The translations under genes and the position numbers were made by a program. Under the pieces are notes generated by a model, which was given only the letters and a program-made list of their open reading frames with translations, was not told the origin of the DNA and ran no database searches. From an uncultured Eubacteriales bacterium (GTDB taxonomy: Bacteria > Bacillota > Clostridia > Peptostreptococcales > Anaerovoracaceae): a stretch of DNA of 64,000 bases. The DNA lies in the NCBI GenBank assembly GCA_910583765.1, contig CAJTYS010000016.1, positions 1-64,000 on the forward strand. Reading direction: 5' to 3'. How positions within the stretch are numbered: the stretch's first letter is position 1; each line of letters opens with the position of its first letter. Below, in pieces: positions 34,717 through 43,650 of the stretch.

Positions 34717-36561
34717 ATGATTCAGGTTTTAGAAAAAGGCGTAGCAGACAAGATCGCCGCAGGTGAAGTGGTGGACAACCCCCTTTCCATTGTCAAGGAG
34801 CTGGTGGAAAATTCCATTGACGCGGGCGCGACTTCTATCACAGTGGAGATCCAAAAAGGCGGAAAATCCTATATCAGGGTCACAGACAATGGATGCGGCA
34901 TTCCGGCGGATCAGGTGGAGACTGCGTTCCTGCGCCATGCCACCAGCAAGATCTCCCAGGCAGCGGATTTAGAGCATATCCAGACCCTCGGTTTTCGGGG
35001 AGAGGCCCTAGCCAGCGTTTCCGCTGTTTCCAGGACAGAGATCATCACTAAGACAGCAGAGGAAAAGACAGGGACCCGCCTGGTGATCCAAGGCAGCCAG
35101 ATCGCAGAAAGAGAGATCACCGGCTGTCCGGAAGGCACCACCATTGTGGTCAGAGACCTGTTTTATAATACGCCTGCCAGAAAGAAATTCATGCGATCTG
35201 ACGCAGCGGAAAGCAGTACGGTCATCGAGTTCGTTTCCCAGGTCACTCTAGCTTATGCCAACATTCGCGTGCGGATGATCAACAATGGGAGCATGCTCTT
35301 TTCCACCCCAGGAAACGGGAAGCTTTATGCCAATATCCTTACCGTGTTCAGCAGGGACATAGGCGATCAGCTGATCCCCATACAGGCACAAGAAGGAGCT
35401 ATAAAGCTGGAAGGCTATGTTTCCGGCCCCGGGCAGAGCAAGCCTACCAGAAAGCACCAGATCTTCTTTGTCAATGGGAGAGTGGTCAACAGTAAAGTGA
35501 TCCAAAAGGGCGTGAGCAGTGCTTATGCGGACAAGCTCTTTGAAGGCAGGTTCCCCATTGCCATCCTCTTTCTTCAATTTCCGCCGGACAGATTGGACGT
35601 GAACATTCATCCCAACAAGCGGGAGGTGCGCTTTCACGATGAAAGTTCTGTGGCAGGATTCGTGGAAGGCGCCTTGCGCAAAGCTCTTCTTTCCAAAGAA
35701 TCCATACCAGCTGTGAAAAAAGAAGATTTATTCCGTAAACCAAACGCTCCAGCACCGCCGGCCTCTGGGAAATCAGGGAATAGGGAACAGGAAGAGCAAA
35801 TAGACGTAAAAAAATTATTGTCAACTCTACGAACGGAAGAACATGTGCCGGAGACAAGCTCTGCCCAGGTAAGGGAAGAGCCTAAAATTTACCAGACTTC
35901 TGCCATTGGTTCCCAGCCGCAGGTCATAAAGGAAGTTCTGGCAGAGGCGCCTGCGTCTCAGGCGCCTGCCACGCCGCCGCCTTTTGATTTTCGTGAGCTG
36001 AGGGTCACAGGGACCATCTTCGCTACTTATATCACTGCAGTTGACGAGGATTCTTTTTACCTCATCGACCAGCATGCGGCCCACGAGCGGATCTTTTTTG
36101 AAAAGCTCATGGCCCAGTATGAGAATCAGGAGACCCATAGTCAGCCCATCATGTTTCCCATTATGCTCAATGTTTCCCACAGCGCGGATCAAAACGCGGA
36201 GGATTGGCTGGCGGCTTTGGCACAAATGGGATTCGGCGCCGAACCTTTTGGCCCCAGGACTTATGCGGTAAAATCCATTCCCCTGTTCATGGGATTAGAG
36301 GAAGCCCAGTGCTTTTTAACAGATTTCACAGATGATTTGGGGGATGGCAAGCTCCTTGACAATCTGCCTGTCATAGAAAAAATCACCATGCGTGCCTGTA
36401 AAAGCGCAGTGAAGGCTCACGACCATTTGCAGGACAGCGAGATTCAGCAGCTGATTCAGGATTTGCGCCAATGCGAAAATCCTTTTTCCTGTCCCCATGG
36501 AAGGCCGACCTTCATCAAAATGACCCAGTATGAGATCGAAAAAATGTTTAAGAGGGTATAA
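34717..36561 (+). CDS. mutL: DNA mismatch repair protein MutL (endonuclease type)
   Basis: 614 residues. N-terminal GHKL ATPase: AAGEVVDNPLSIVKELVENS, DNGCGI, and GFRGEAL. After a Pro/Ala-rich linker (residues about 345-415) the C-terminal domain holds DQHAAHERIFFE, the metal-binding endonuclease motif typical of bacteria without MutH. It thus nicks DNA during mismatch repair. Directly abuts miaA. Confidence 0.96.
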   Translation: MIQVLEKGVADKIAAGEVVDNPLSIVKELVENSIDAGATSITVEIQKGGKSYIRVTDNGCGIPADQVETAFLRHATSKISQAADLEHIQTLGFRGEALASVSAVSRTEIITKTAEEKTGTRLVIQGSQIAEREITGCPEGTTIVVRDLFYNTPARKKFMRSDAAESSTVIEFVSQVTLAYANIRVRMINNGSMLFSTPGNGKLYANILTVFSRDIGDQLIPIQAQEGAIKLEGYVSGPGQSKPTRKHQIFFVNGRVVNSKVIQKGVSSAYADKLFEGRFPIAILFLQFPPDRLDVNIHPNKREVRFHDESSVAGFVEGALRKALLSKESIPAVKKEDLFRKPNAPAPPASGKSGNREQEEQIDVKKLLSTLRTEEHVPETSSAQVREEPKIYQTSAIGSQPQVIKEVLAEAPASQAPATPPPFDFRELRVTGTIFATYITAVDEDSFYLIDQHAAHERIFFEKLMAQYENQETHSQPIMFPIMLNVSHSADQNAEDWLAALAQMGFGAEPFGPRTYAVKSIPLFMGLEEAQCFLTDFTDDLGDGKLLDNLPVIEKITMRACKSAVKAHDHLQDSEIQQLIQDLRQCENPFSCPHGRPTFIKMTQYEIEKMFKRV

Positions 36562-37491
36562 ATGAAAGATATTTTAGTCATCGCCGGCCCAACGGCTGTT
36601 GGAAAAACAGAATACGCTATTCAAATGGCACTTCGTTTCAAGGGAGAGATCGTTTCCTGCGATTCTATGCAGCTTTACCAGTTCATGGATATTGGAAGTG
36701 CAAAGCCCACCCGAGAGGAGCGAGCCAAGGTACCTCACTATTTAGTGGATGAATTCGACCCCAGACAGGATTTTTCCGTGGTCCAGTACCAGAAACACGC
36801 TAAAGCGGCTATCGCCAAGATCCATGATCAGGGGAAGCTTCCAGTGGTTTCAGGGGGAACAGGGCTTTACCTGAATGCTCTGCTTTATGAAATGGATTTC
36901 AGCGCTCCACCGAGAAACGATGGATACCGCAGAAAGCTGGAAGCTCTGGCCGCACGGGAAGGTAAAGAAGCGCTTCACCGGCTTTTACAGGAAAAGGACC
37001 CTCAGGCTGCCCAGCGGATCCATCCTAACAATACGAAAAAGATCATTCGGGCCTTGGAAGCGGTTTCCCAAGATGGCAAGGGCGTCCGGCCTTTTTCAGA
37101 GGCCTGTGTTCCTGTTTCCCAATACCGGCCCTTATTGATCGGACTCACAAGGGACAGGGAAGAGCTGTATCAGCGGATCAATGACAGAGTGAAGCTGCTG
37201 ATGGAACAAGGGCTCCTGGAAGAAGTGAAAGGGCTGCTGGCCATGGGGCTGACGGAATCTCATATTTCCATGAAGGGCATTGGTTATAAGGAACTGATCG
37301 ACCATCTTCACGGGGCTTATGATCTGGAGACCGCAGTGGCGAAAATACAGAAAAACACCAGACATTACGCAAAAAGGCAGTTAACCTGGCTGCGAAAGTA
37401 TGATAAAATGGTCTGGTTCAATTTATCGGAATATGGCTCAAAAGAGCAGGCATTAGAGGACATGATCACATGGGTAAAGAAAAACAGATAA
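36562..37491 (+). CDS. miaA: tRNA dimethylallyltransferase
   Basis: 309 residues; adds a dimethylallyl group to A37 of tRNAs reading U-starting codons, using a product of the isoprenoid route supported by dxs/ispA. P-loop GPTAVGKTEYA at residues 8-18, then SCDSMQLYQFMDIGSAKPT and HYLVDEFDP. The ATG follows the mutL stop immediately. The mutS-mutL-miaA order is the common Firmicutes one; hfq, often next, is absent. Confidence 0.96.
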   Translation: MKDILVIAGPTAVGKTEYAIQMALRFKGEIVSCDSMQLYQFMDIGSAKPTREERAKVPHYLVDEFDPRQDFSVVQYQKHAKAAIAKIHDQGKLPVVSGGTGLYLNALLYEMDFSAPPRNDGYRRKLEALAAREGKEALHRLLQEKDPQAAQRIHPNNTKKIIRALEAVSQDGKGVRPFSEACVPVSQYRPLLIGLTRDREELYQRINDRVKLLMEQGLLEEVKGLLAMGLTESHISMKGIGYKELIDHLHGAYDLETAVAKIQKNTRHYAKRQLTWLRKYDKMVWFNLSEYGSKEQALEDMITWVKKNR

Positions 37492-38606
37492 AGATTCATA
37501 ATAAAAGCGACAGGCCGGACAACGTGGTGATGAAGGAGCAGGACATCATCTGTCAGTGCGAAGAGATCGAAGAGGAACTGCCTCGGTTTCTCAAAGGTTT
37601 TTTCGCTTATCTGCGGGGAAACGTTCTGCCCATGACTCGGCTGGCATATCTTTATGATATCCGGTTTTTCTGTCATTACTTGGTGGAGGAAACAGCGCTC
37701 ACAGAAGCAGAACATCCCCAGGAATTGACGATCCGGGATTTTAACAGGCTCAGGGCCACGGATGTGAATGATTTCATTGATTACTGCCGCCGGTATCAGG
37801 TGGAAACAGACAGCGGAATCACCATTTACGAGAATAACAATAAGACTTTGGCGCGGAAAAAATCTTCCGTTTCCGTGATGTTCAAACAGCTTTATCGGGA
37901 TGAATTGATGGACAAAAACATTACAGATGGATTCGATCCCATTCGGGTGCCAAAAGCTTCGGAACGGGAGATCAAAGCGCTCCAGGACGATGAAGTGATG
38001 ATCATGCTGGACGCGGTCTCCACAGGCAGCCATTTGACCAAAAAGGAACGTCAATTCTGGGAAAAGACAAAGAAACGGGACAAAGCCATCCTCCTGTTGT
38101 TTTTGACTTACGGGCTGCGGCTTTCGGAACTTCAGCAGCTGAACGTTTCTTCCTTTAATTTTTCCAGGGGAGAGTTCACCATCTACAGGAAGCGGGGGAA
38201 GGAATCAAAAATGCCCCTGAACCAATCGGTCATGTCTGTGGTTTCCCAGTACATAGAAGAGGAACGGGCTGACAGCAAAACACTAACCGAAGAGCACCAA
38301 GACGCATTGTTTCTTTCGCTGCAGGGAAAGCGCATGACAGAACGGCAGATCAGGGAGCTGGTGAAAAAATACACGTCCATCGGTCTTTCCACCTCCAGAG
38401 ACGCAGGATACAGCCCTCACAAACTGCGGGCCACAGCAGCCACAAGCCTCATTGGGCGGGGCAATTCCATTTACGATGTGCAGGCGCTGCTGGACCACGA
38501 GCAAGTGACCACCACCCAGCTCTACGCTGCCCACAAAATGAACGTCAAGCGAGATCTGGTAAAGGATATGGAGTGGGAACTGGAGCGGACTGGAAAAAAA
38601 GATTGA
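37470..38606 (+). CDS. Tyrosine recombinase (XerC/D-like)
   Basis: 378 residues. N-terminal SAM-like core-binding domain (ELPRFLKGFFAYLRGN...), then the catalytic domain with Arg in TYGLRLSELQQL, Lys in YRKRGKESK, His-x2-Arg in YSPHKLRATAATSL, and DHEQVTTTQLYA with the nucleophile Tyr. It is longer than housekeeping XerC/XerD (about 300) because of an extended N-terminus and an insert after residue 185. It overlaps miaA by 22 bases. Chromosome dimer resolution or a lineage-specific recombination role are both possible. Confidence 0.87.
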   Translation: MGKEKQIKIHNKSDRPDNVVMKEQDIICQCEEIEEELPRFLKGFFAYLRGNVLPMTRLAYLYDIRFFCHYLVEETALTEAEHPQELTIRDFNRLRATDVNDFIDYCRRYQVETDSGITIYENNNKTLARKKSSVSVMFKQLYRDELMDKNITDGFDPIRVPKASEREIKALQDDEVMIMLDAVSTGSHLTKKERQFWEKTKKRDKAILLLFLTYGLRLSELQQLNVSSFNFSRGEFTIYRKRGKESKMPLNQSVMSVVSQYIEEERADSKTLTEEHQDALFLSLQGKRMTERQIRELVKKYTSIGLSTSRDAGYSPHKLRATAATSLIGRGNSIYDVQALLDHEQVTTTQLYAAHKMNVKRDLVKDMEWELERTGKKD

Positions 38607-38690
38607 AAAATTTAGAAAAACGTAAGAAATCATTCATAAAAACCTCAATGATTTGTTGTATAATCTAGTGAGAAAGGAATGAAAGAAAGA

Positions 38691-40268
38691 ATGAAACGAA
38701 AGGAATTCATCTGCATATGCACAGCTTCCTTGCTGATGTGCAATTGTGTGACTGCGTCCTCTGCTTTTGCAGCGGGCGATTCCTTTATCCCCAAAACTCG
38801 GCCCATGTTTTATGAAACTGGACTTCAGACAGCGCAAGGGCTCCAAACGGCTCAGGCCAAAAGGGGAGATTCCAAGAGAAGCGAGCCGGACACAAGATGG
38901 TTTGATCCAGAGGATCAGCAAAAGGAGTATGAGCTTTCAACAGAGCAGGAACTGCTGGGATTGGCTGAACTGGTCAACACAAAGGACATTCCCTGGCAGG
39001 CGGAAGGCTCGTATACCTTTAAAGGCATTACCATAAAGCTGATGCGGGACATTGAGCTGACTCAGTTTTGGACTCCTATCGGCAATTCTGACGCGCGGGC
39101 TTTTGAAGGCAGATTTGAAGGAAACGGACATACTATTTCCGGCATGGAACTCCAGGATCCGGACAGCGATAATCCAGGATTTTTCGGATACTTGAAAGGA
39201 ACTGTCAATAACCTGAACCTGCAAGGGACCATCGACAGTCGGGCAAATAATGCCGGAGGCATGGCAGCCGTGATGACAGAAACCGCGCTCATTGAGAATT
39301 GCACCATGGAAGTGGATGTGACAGGTAAAGAGCGGGTAGGCGGCGTAGCTGGCATGAACCATTCCGGACAGATCATTAATTGCCATAATTACGGTGAAAT
39401 CCAGGGAGATGTCAAAGTGGGAGGCATTGTGGGCGAGAACTGGAATGGGAAAACGCGAAAATGCTCAAACATGGGCCAGGTGACTTCTAGTGGGAAAGGC
39501 TTTGGCACTTATGGGACAGGTGGCATTGCTGGACGTTCTGTGGCTGTGAACGCAGTGATCGAAGAATGCTTTAATCAAGGAGCCATTCTGTCAGCCAACG
39601 AGTGCGCGGGCGGCATTGTTGGATACGTGAACACCAATGGGGCGGCCATCAGGAGCTGTTATAACATTGGCGATGTTTCAGGGCCGGAACCTGCCACTTT
39701 GTCTTCTTATGGATATGTTGGCGGCATTGTGGGAAACATAGGTGAGAACGGGGTCATTGTCAAGAATTGTTACAACACAGGCGCTGTGAAAAATGGAAAG
39801 TATGCCGGTGGATTGGCAGGAAATTTTGCCACAGATCACTATGACAAACGAGATGCTTCTGTGCGCAACAATTATTATCTGGTAGGTTCCGCGCCTCTTG
39901 CCATAGGAAAGGTGGAAGGGGCAAAAGGAAAACCAGGTTATGACGAACGGGTGGAAATCAAGTCTGCCACGGATCTAAAGAGCGCCTATATGTCCTCTGT
40001 CCTGGGTTCTGCCTTCCAGCCGGACGTGGGCAGCGCCCATGGTCTCAACAACGGATTTCCAGTGCTGGAATGGCAGAAAGAAGAGCTGGGGACAGATTAT
40101 ATGGAATCTCTGGAAACTTTGGATATTCCATATACAAGGCAGTTCCAAAGGTTTTTTCAAAAACATCCATATGGGACAGCTTCTGGGAAAATGGTCTTAC
40201 AATTGTTCAACCCGCAGATGTACATGGAGCAGGTGCTGGAACACGTAGAAAATTTGGCAGAAAAATAG
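38691..40268 (+). CDS. Secreted GLUG-motif repeat protein
   Basis: About 525 residues. Signal peptide at 1-28 (FICICTASLLMCNCVTASSAFA), then a region of repeated units of about 25-35 residues with the pattern GGIVG...I..C.N.G.V (for example KVGGIVGENWNGK, AGGIVGYVNTNGAAIRSCYN, GGIVGNIGENGVIVKNCYN), the GLUG motif that builds a beta-helix-like stalk. No sortase motif or C-terminal anchor is seen, so it is probably released or held by other means. A strong -10 box TATAAT lies at 38659-38664 without a clear -35. ATG at 38691 has better spacing than 38679. Function unknown; adhesion or surface layer role is an inference. Confidence 0.8.
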   Translation: MKRKEFICICTASLLMCNCVTASSAFAAGDSFIPKTRPMFYETGLQTAQGLQTAQAKRGDSKRSEPDTRWFDPEDQQKEYELSTEQELLGLAELVNTKDIPWQAEGSYTFKGITIKLMRDIELTQFWTPIGNSDARAFEGRFEGNGHTISGMELQDPDSDNPGFFGYLKGTVNNLNLQGTIDSRANNAGGMAAVMTETALIENCTMEVDVTGKERVGGVAGMNHSGQIINCHNYGEIQGDVKVGGIVGENWNGKTRKCSNMGQVTSSGKGFGTYGTGGIAGRSVAVNAVIEECFNQGAILSANECAGGIVGYVNTNGAAIRSCYNIGDVSGPEPATLSSYGYVGGIVGNIGENGVIVKNCYNTGAVKNGKYAGGLAGNFATDHYDKRDASVRNNYYLVGSAPLAIGKVEGAKGKPGYDERVEIKSATDLKSAYMSSVLGSAFQPDVGSAHGLNNGFPVLEWQKEELGTDYMESLETLDIPYTRQFQRFFQKHPYGTASGKMVLQLFNPQMYMEQVLEHVENLAEK

Positions 40269-40354
40269 GAGTGTCTCGTGCATACCTGCTTGGAAACAAT
40301 CTGTATACAATATAAAAATTATGTAAACATATGAGAAAAGGAAGAAGCATACTT

Positions 40355-41647
40355 ATGACAAACAATACTTATCAACTATTATCAACAGAATTAGGGATCG
40401 CGCCAGAAGTCCTGGATTTGATCGCAGAGGCTGAGGCAGAGATTAAGGATCAGTTTGAGCATTTAGATGACATCATGTCCTTTAACCAGTACAAAGTGCT
40501 GACTGCGTTCCAAAAAAACCGCATTAGCGACACGCATTTCGCATGGAACACAGGATATGGTTATGATGACGCGGGACGGGAAGCGCTGGAACGCGTTTAT
40601 GCTGATATTTTTAAGACAGAGGCGGCGCTCGTGCGTCCGATCATTGTTAACGGGACTCATGCGTTGACTTTGACCCTAACAGGGATTCTTCGTCCTGGGG
40701 ACGAGCTGATCTACTGTACTGGCGCTCCTTATGACACTCTTGAGGAAGTCATTGGCATCAGGGGAGAGGGAAAGGGTTCTCTAAAAGAATTCGGCGTCAC
40801 TTACCAGCAGGTAGAACTGACACCTGACGGCAGCATTGATCTGAATGCCCTGAAAAAGGTCATTTCTCCAAAGACTCGCATGGTAACGGTCCAGAGGGCC
40901 ACTGGCTACGGCTGGCGCAAGGCCATTACGATCCAGCAGATTCAGGAGTGGGCTTCTTTTGTTCATGAGATCAATCCAAAGATCATCTGCATGGTGGATA
41001 ATTGCTATGGTGAATTTCTTGATATCAAGGAACCTACGGAAGTGGGAGCAGATGTGCTGGCAGGCTCGTTGATCAAAAATCCAGGCGGCGGCCTGGCTCT
41101 GACTGGCGGTTATATCGCAGGCAGGCAGGACCTGATTGACAACATTTCTTATCGCATGACTTCTCCTGGAATCGGAGGAGAATGCGGACTCATGTTCGGA
41201 CAGACCAGGACTATGTTCCAGGGCTTGTTCTTAGCTCCCAAAACTGTCAACGGCGCTGTCAAGGGCGCGGCTCTGTGCGCGAAAGCCTTTGAAAAACTAG
41301 GCTATGATGTCTGCCCGCAGGCAGAAGAGCAGCGCAGTGACATTATAGAGGCGGTCAAGCTGGGAAGCCCTGAGGCTGTGGTGGCCTTTTGCGAGGGTAT
41401 CCAAGCCGCGGCGCCTATTGATTCTTATGTGAAACCTATCCCTTGGGACATGCCTGGGTACGAAGATCAGGTGGTCATGGCCGCTGGCGCTTTTGTCCAA
41501 GGTTCTTCCATTGAACTGAGTGCGGACGCACCGATCCGTGAACCGTATATCGTTTACTTCCAAGGCGGCCTTACTTATGAGCATTCTAAATTTGGAGTCA
41601 CGAAAGCGCTGCAGGCTTTATATGAGCAGGAACTGATTTCATTGTGA
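40355..41647 (+). CDS. ynbB: Methionine gamma-lyase family protein (YnbB / aluminium-resistance type)
   Basis: 430-residue PLP enzyme of the Cys/Met metabolism family, YnbB branch. N-terminal FNQYKVLTAFQKNRISDTHF and GYGYDDAGREALERVYAD are diagnostic, and the PLP Lys is in GSLIKNPGGGLA. Its reaction is not established; the old aluminium-resistance label is weak. It follows miaA (and hfq) in Bacillus, so its presence near miaA is conserved synteny with the recombinase and GLUG genes inserted. ATG at 40355 with GGAAG at 40340-40344 is preferred over the ATG at 40331. Confidence 0.88.
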   Translation: MTNNTYQLLSTELGIAPEVLDLIAEAEAEIKDQFEHLDDIMSFNQYKVLTAFQKNRISDTHFAWNTGYGYDDAGREALERVYADIFKTEAALVRPIIVNGTHALTLTLTGILRPGDELIYCTGAPYDTLEEVIGIRGEGKGSLKEFGVTYQQVELTPDGSIDLNALKKVISPKTRMVTVQRATGYGWRKAITIQQIQEWASFVHEINPKIICMVDNCYGEFLDIKEPTEVGADVLAGSLIKNPGGGLALTGGYIAGRQDLIDNISYRMTSPGIGGECGLMFGQTRTMFQGLFLAPKTVNGAVKGAALCAKAFEKLGYDVCPQAEEQRSDIIEAVKLGSPEAVVAFCEGIQAAAPIDSYVKPIPWDMPGYEDQVVMAAGAFVQGSSIELSADAPIREPYIVYFQGGLTYEHSKFGVTKALQALYEQELISL

Positions 41648-41696
41648 TTTCGTGATTTCACAGCAGCAATGGGCAGCAGAAAGGAAGGCAGAAGCA

Positions 41697-42434
41697 ATGG
41701 CTATGGATAAACGGAAAAAAGACAGAGCGCATCAGAAGATCAAGGTTGTCAGCAGCATACTCAAATTTTCTCTGCTTATTTTCATCCTGGTCGGCCTGCC
41801 GCTGTATATTTATTTTTACCAGCCAGAGCTGATCGAGAACATGTCCAGCTTGGAAAATGTCAATGCCTTTTTTAACCAGTACAAGACCCAAAGCGTCTTT
41901 GTGTATATTGGTGCGCAGATCATACAGATTGTCATATGTGTGATTCCTGGTCAGTGGCTCCAGTTTGCGGCTGGGTATATGTACGGCTTTTGGCTAGGCT
42001 TTCTCTTTTCGCTTATCGGAGCGGCCCTTGGATCGGTCATTACTTATTATTTGGCCAAGCTCCTTGGGCGCGATGCCATGCATATGATCTTCGGTGAAGC
42101 GAAAATCAATGATTTTATCCGCAAACTCAACAGTAAGAAAGCCATTGTGGTGGTGTTTCTCATTTTCTTGATACCTGGCGTGCCAAAGGACCTTTGCAAT
42201 TATGCTGCTGGGATCTCGGAAATGAAACTCAAGCCTTTTCTCATTGTGTCTTTGGTGGGAAGATGTCCCGGCATGATGGGCAGCCTTCTGATTGGCAGAC
42301 AGGTAGAAGCCGGATATTATACAGGTGCCATTGTCATCGCTGTCATCGCAGTGATTTTATGCGTCATAGGCATCATTATGAGGAAGAAACTTACAATTTG
42401 GTTGGACAAGGCATATGACAAACTGTACAAATAG
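41697..42434 (+). CDS. TVP38/TMEM64 (VTT domain) membrane protein
   Basis: About 245 residues, with an N-terminal Lys-rich stretch, a transmembrane helix near 20-40 and the VTT/SNARE-associated core: AGYMYGFWLGFLFSLIGAALGSVITYYLAKLLGR and FLIPGVPKDLCNYAAGIS, including the re-entrant loop pattern. DedA/TMEM64 relatives are lipid scramblases or flippases, including for undecaprenyl phosphate. AAGGAAGG eight bases before the ATG at 41697 supports that start over the upstream GTG at 41652. Confidence 0.85.
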   Translation: MAMDKRKKDRAHQKIKVVSSILKFSLLIFILVGLPLYIYFYQPELIENMSSLENVNAFFNQYKTQSVFVYIGAQIIQIVICVIPGQWLQFAAGYMYGFWLGFLFSLIGAALGSVITYYLAKLLGRDAMHMIFGEAKINDFIRKLNSKKAIVVVFLIFLIPGVPKDLCNYAAGISEMKLKPFLIVSLVGRCPGMMGSLLIGRQVEAGYYTGAIVIAVIAVILCVIGIIMRKKLTIWLDKAYDKLYK

Positions 42435-42470
42435 CTGTTGTAAATCCGTTATCAAGCATGGAGGAATTTT

Positions 42471-42731
42471 ATGAAACGAAACATGAATTTTATCTTATAT
42501 GTCATTGCGCTGATTGTGATCCTCATACCAATGGCTTTGCGGCAAAGCTTAGGACATCCTATGAATCATCTCATGGAAACGATCCTGCTGTCCGCAGGGT
42601 TGGTGTTGTTGCTGATTGGAAAGATCTTTGTCATCAGACAAAAGCGCAGAGAAACCGGTGAGTCTATTTTTCTGGATCTTGTGATCTGTGGATGCTTGAT
42701 CTGCATGGTGGTATGGATGTTTATCCGGTAA
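42471..42731 (+). CDS. Small three-helix membrane protein
   Basis: 86 residues with hydrophobic segments at about 5-22, 36-53 and 67-84 and a basic loop (RQKRRETG). GGAGG is seven bases before the ATG, so translation is likely. I do not recognise a family. It follows the VTT gene by 36 bases and may be co-transcribed with it. Confidence 0.65.
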   Translation: MKRNMNFILYVIALIVILIPMALRQSLGHPMNHLMETILLSAGLVLLLIGKIFVIRQKRRETGESIFLDLVICGCLICMVVWMFIR

Positions 42732-42756
42732 GCGAGAGAAGAAGAAGGGATACGCA

Positions 42757-42789
42757 ACTATTCCTAAAATCATAATTTTCGGAATAGTT
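42757..42789. repeat. 33-bp palindrome
   Basis: AACTATTCC (42757-42765) is perfectly inverted as GGAATAGTT (42781-42789); the inner part AAAAT-CATA-ATTTT extends the symmetry apart from one T/C mismatch. No T run follows on either strand. It could be a regulator site or the end of the transcript of the small membrane protein gene, 25 bases after its stop. Confidence 0.7.
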
Positions 42790-42994
42790 AGTGTTGATTG
42801 AATCGCTTTATGTCTTTGGAAACAATTTATTAACTTGAGTTCCTAAACAGACATGTATATTTAGATCATGTCTGTTATTGAATTGTTGTGATTATGTTTC
42901 CAAGTGATTTGCTCCCTTAGATTTTGTTCTCTGCCTGTATTGCGATTCTTTGGTCCGTTGATCCATCTAATCTTTAGAATAAAGTCAATATAAG

Positions 42995-43043
42995 AAAAGA
43001 CCTGGTACTCGGAATCTTTCAAATTCCAAATACCGGGTCTTTT
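42995..43043 (-). terminator. Terminator downstream of the yneA-like gene
   Basis: Two 21-base arms (42995-43015 and 43023-43043) pair with only a few wobbles around a seven-base loop, with AAAAGACC on the left edge so that the leftward transcript ends in GGTCTTTTC. It can also work rightward. It would end the leftward yneA-like transcript about 130 bases after the stop codon. Confidence 0.75.
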
Positions 43044-43176
43044 CAAGTTGTATGATATAATGTTTAGGGATAATTTCCTGTTTCAATGCGTGTCAACGCA
43101 ATACGATTCGGATTCGTCTGCGGGTGATGATCGAAAACTCCGATGATCGTCATGGTTTATAGGTGCATATGTTCGA

Positions 43177-43491
43177 TCAATGTTTTTCTACAGGGATCTT
43201 CAAAACCTGACCCGCATAAAGTTCTGACGCAGATGTGTCGTTGATTTTACTGATCACATTGATCGATTTACGAATATCTGTGTTTGGCATATATTCGCTG
43301 GCTAGGCACCATAATGTGTCTCCTGATTTTACTTGGATCTGCACGTACTGCTGCTTAGCCATTCCTCTTACATTGCTAAGCCCTAAAACAGCACTGGCAG
43401 TGGTGATGATTAGGATACAGAGAATCGTTATAAACATAGTGAATCTCAAGGTTGATTTAATGATATATTTCTTCTTTCCAATGCGGATCAT
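43177..43491 (-). CDS. yneA: YneA-like SOS cell-division suppressor with LysM domain
   Basis: 104 residues: basic start, one transmembrane helix (about 17-38), then a LysM domain (VQIQVKSGDTLWCLASEYM ... ELYAGQVLKIPV). Size and layout match YneA, which halts cell division during the SOS response in Bacilli. Regulation supports this: a consensus promoter and LexA boxes lie directly upstream. GGGAGGAAG precedes the ATG. In Bacillus the gene sits divergently next to lexA; here no lexA is visible nearby. Confidence 0.88.
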   Translation of the reverse strand: MIRIGKKKYIIKSTLRFTMFITILCILIITTASAVLGLSNVRGMAKQQYVQIQVKSGDTLWCLASEYMPNTDIRKSINVISKINDTSASELYAGQVLKIPVEKH

Positions 43492-43511
43492 AACTTCCTC
43501 CCATCCTTTCT

Positions 43512-43523
43512 GAACGTCTGTTC
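43512..43523. promoter_or_regulatory. LexA (SOS) box 1
   Basis: GAACGTCTGTTC, a perfect GAAC-N4-GTTC match to the Gram-positive LexA site, located between the -10 box and the start codon of the yneA-like gene where bound LexA would block transcription. Confidence 0.88.
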
Positions 43524-43524
43524 C

Positions 43525-43536
43525 GAACTATGGTTT
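43525..43536. promoter_or_regulatory. LexA-like box 2
   Basis: GAACTATGGTTT, one base from GAAC-N4-GTTC, directly next to box 1 and adjoining the -10 hexamer. Tandem with box 1 on nearly the same helix face (13 bases apart). Confidence 0.55.
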
Positions 43537-43537
43537 T

Positions 43538-43566
43538 ATTATACTGAAACGCATATTCTTTGTCAA
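43538..43566 (-). promoter_or_regulatory. Sigma-A promoter of the yneA-like gene
   Basis: On the minus strand TTGACA (43561-43566) and TATAAT (43538-43543) with a 17-base spacer: both hexamers are perfect consensus, as expected for a strongly repressed SOS gene. Confidence 0.92.
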
Positions 43567-43575
43567 GATGTTTTT

Positions 43576-43587
43576 AAACATTTGTTC
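43576..43587. promoter_or_regulatory. LexA-like box 3
   Basis: AAACATTTGTTC, one base from the consensus GAAC-N4-GTTC, nine bases upstream of the -35 box. With boxes 1 and 2 it brackets the promoter. Confidence 0.5.
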
Positions 43588-43650
43588 ATAATAATTTTAT
43601 GTTTTCCGCACAGATGTTTTTCACGCCTACGGCAAGACGCAAAAACACAA

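Larger units (their letters stand above)
42732..43176. other. Convergent intergenic region with palindrome and terminator
   Basis: About 445 bases separating the last rightward gene from the first leftward gene. It contains the 33-base palindrome at 42757 and the long inverted repeat at 42995-43043, listed separately. Between 43050 and 43176 there are short direct repeats (GATGATCG twice) but no ORF that I can support. Confidence 0.6.
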
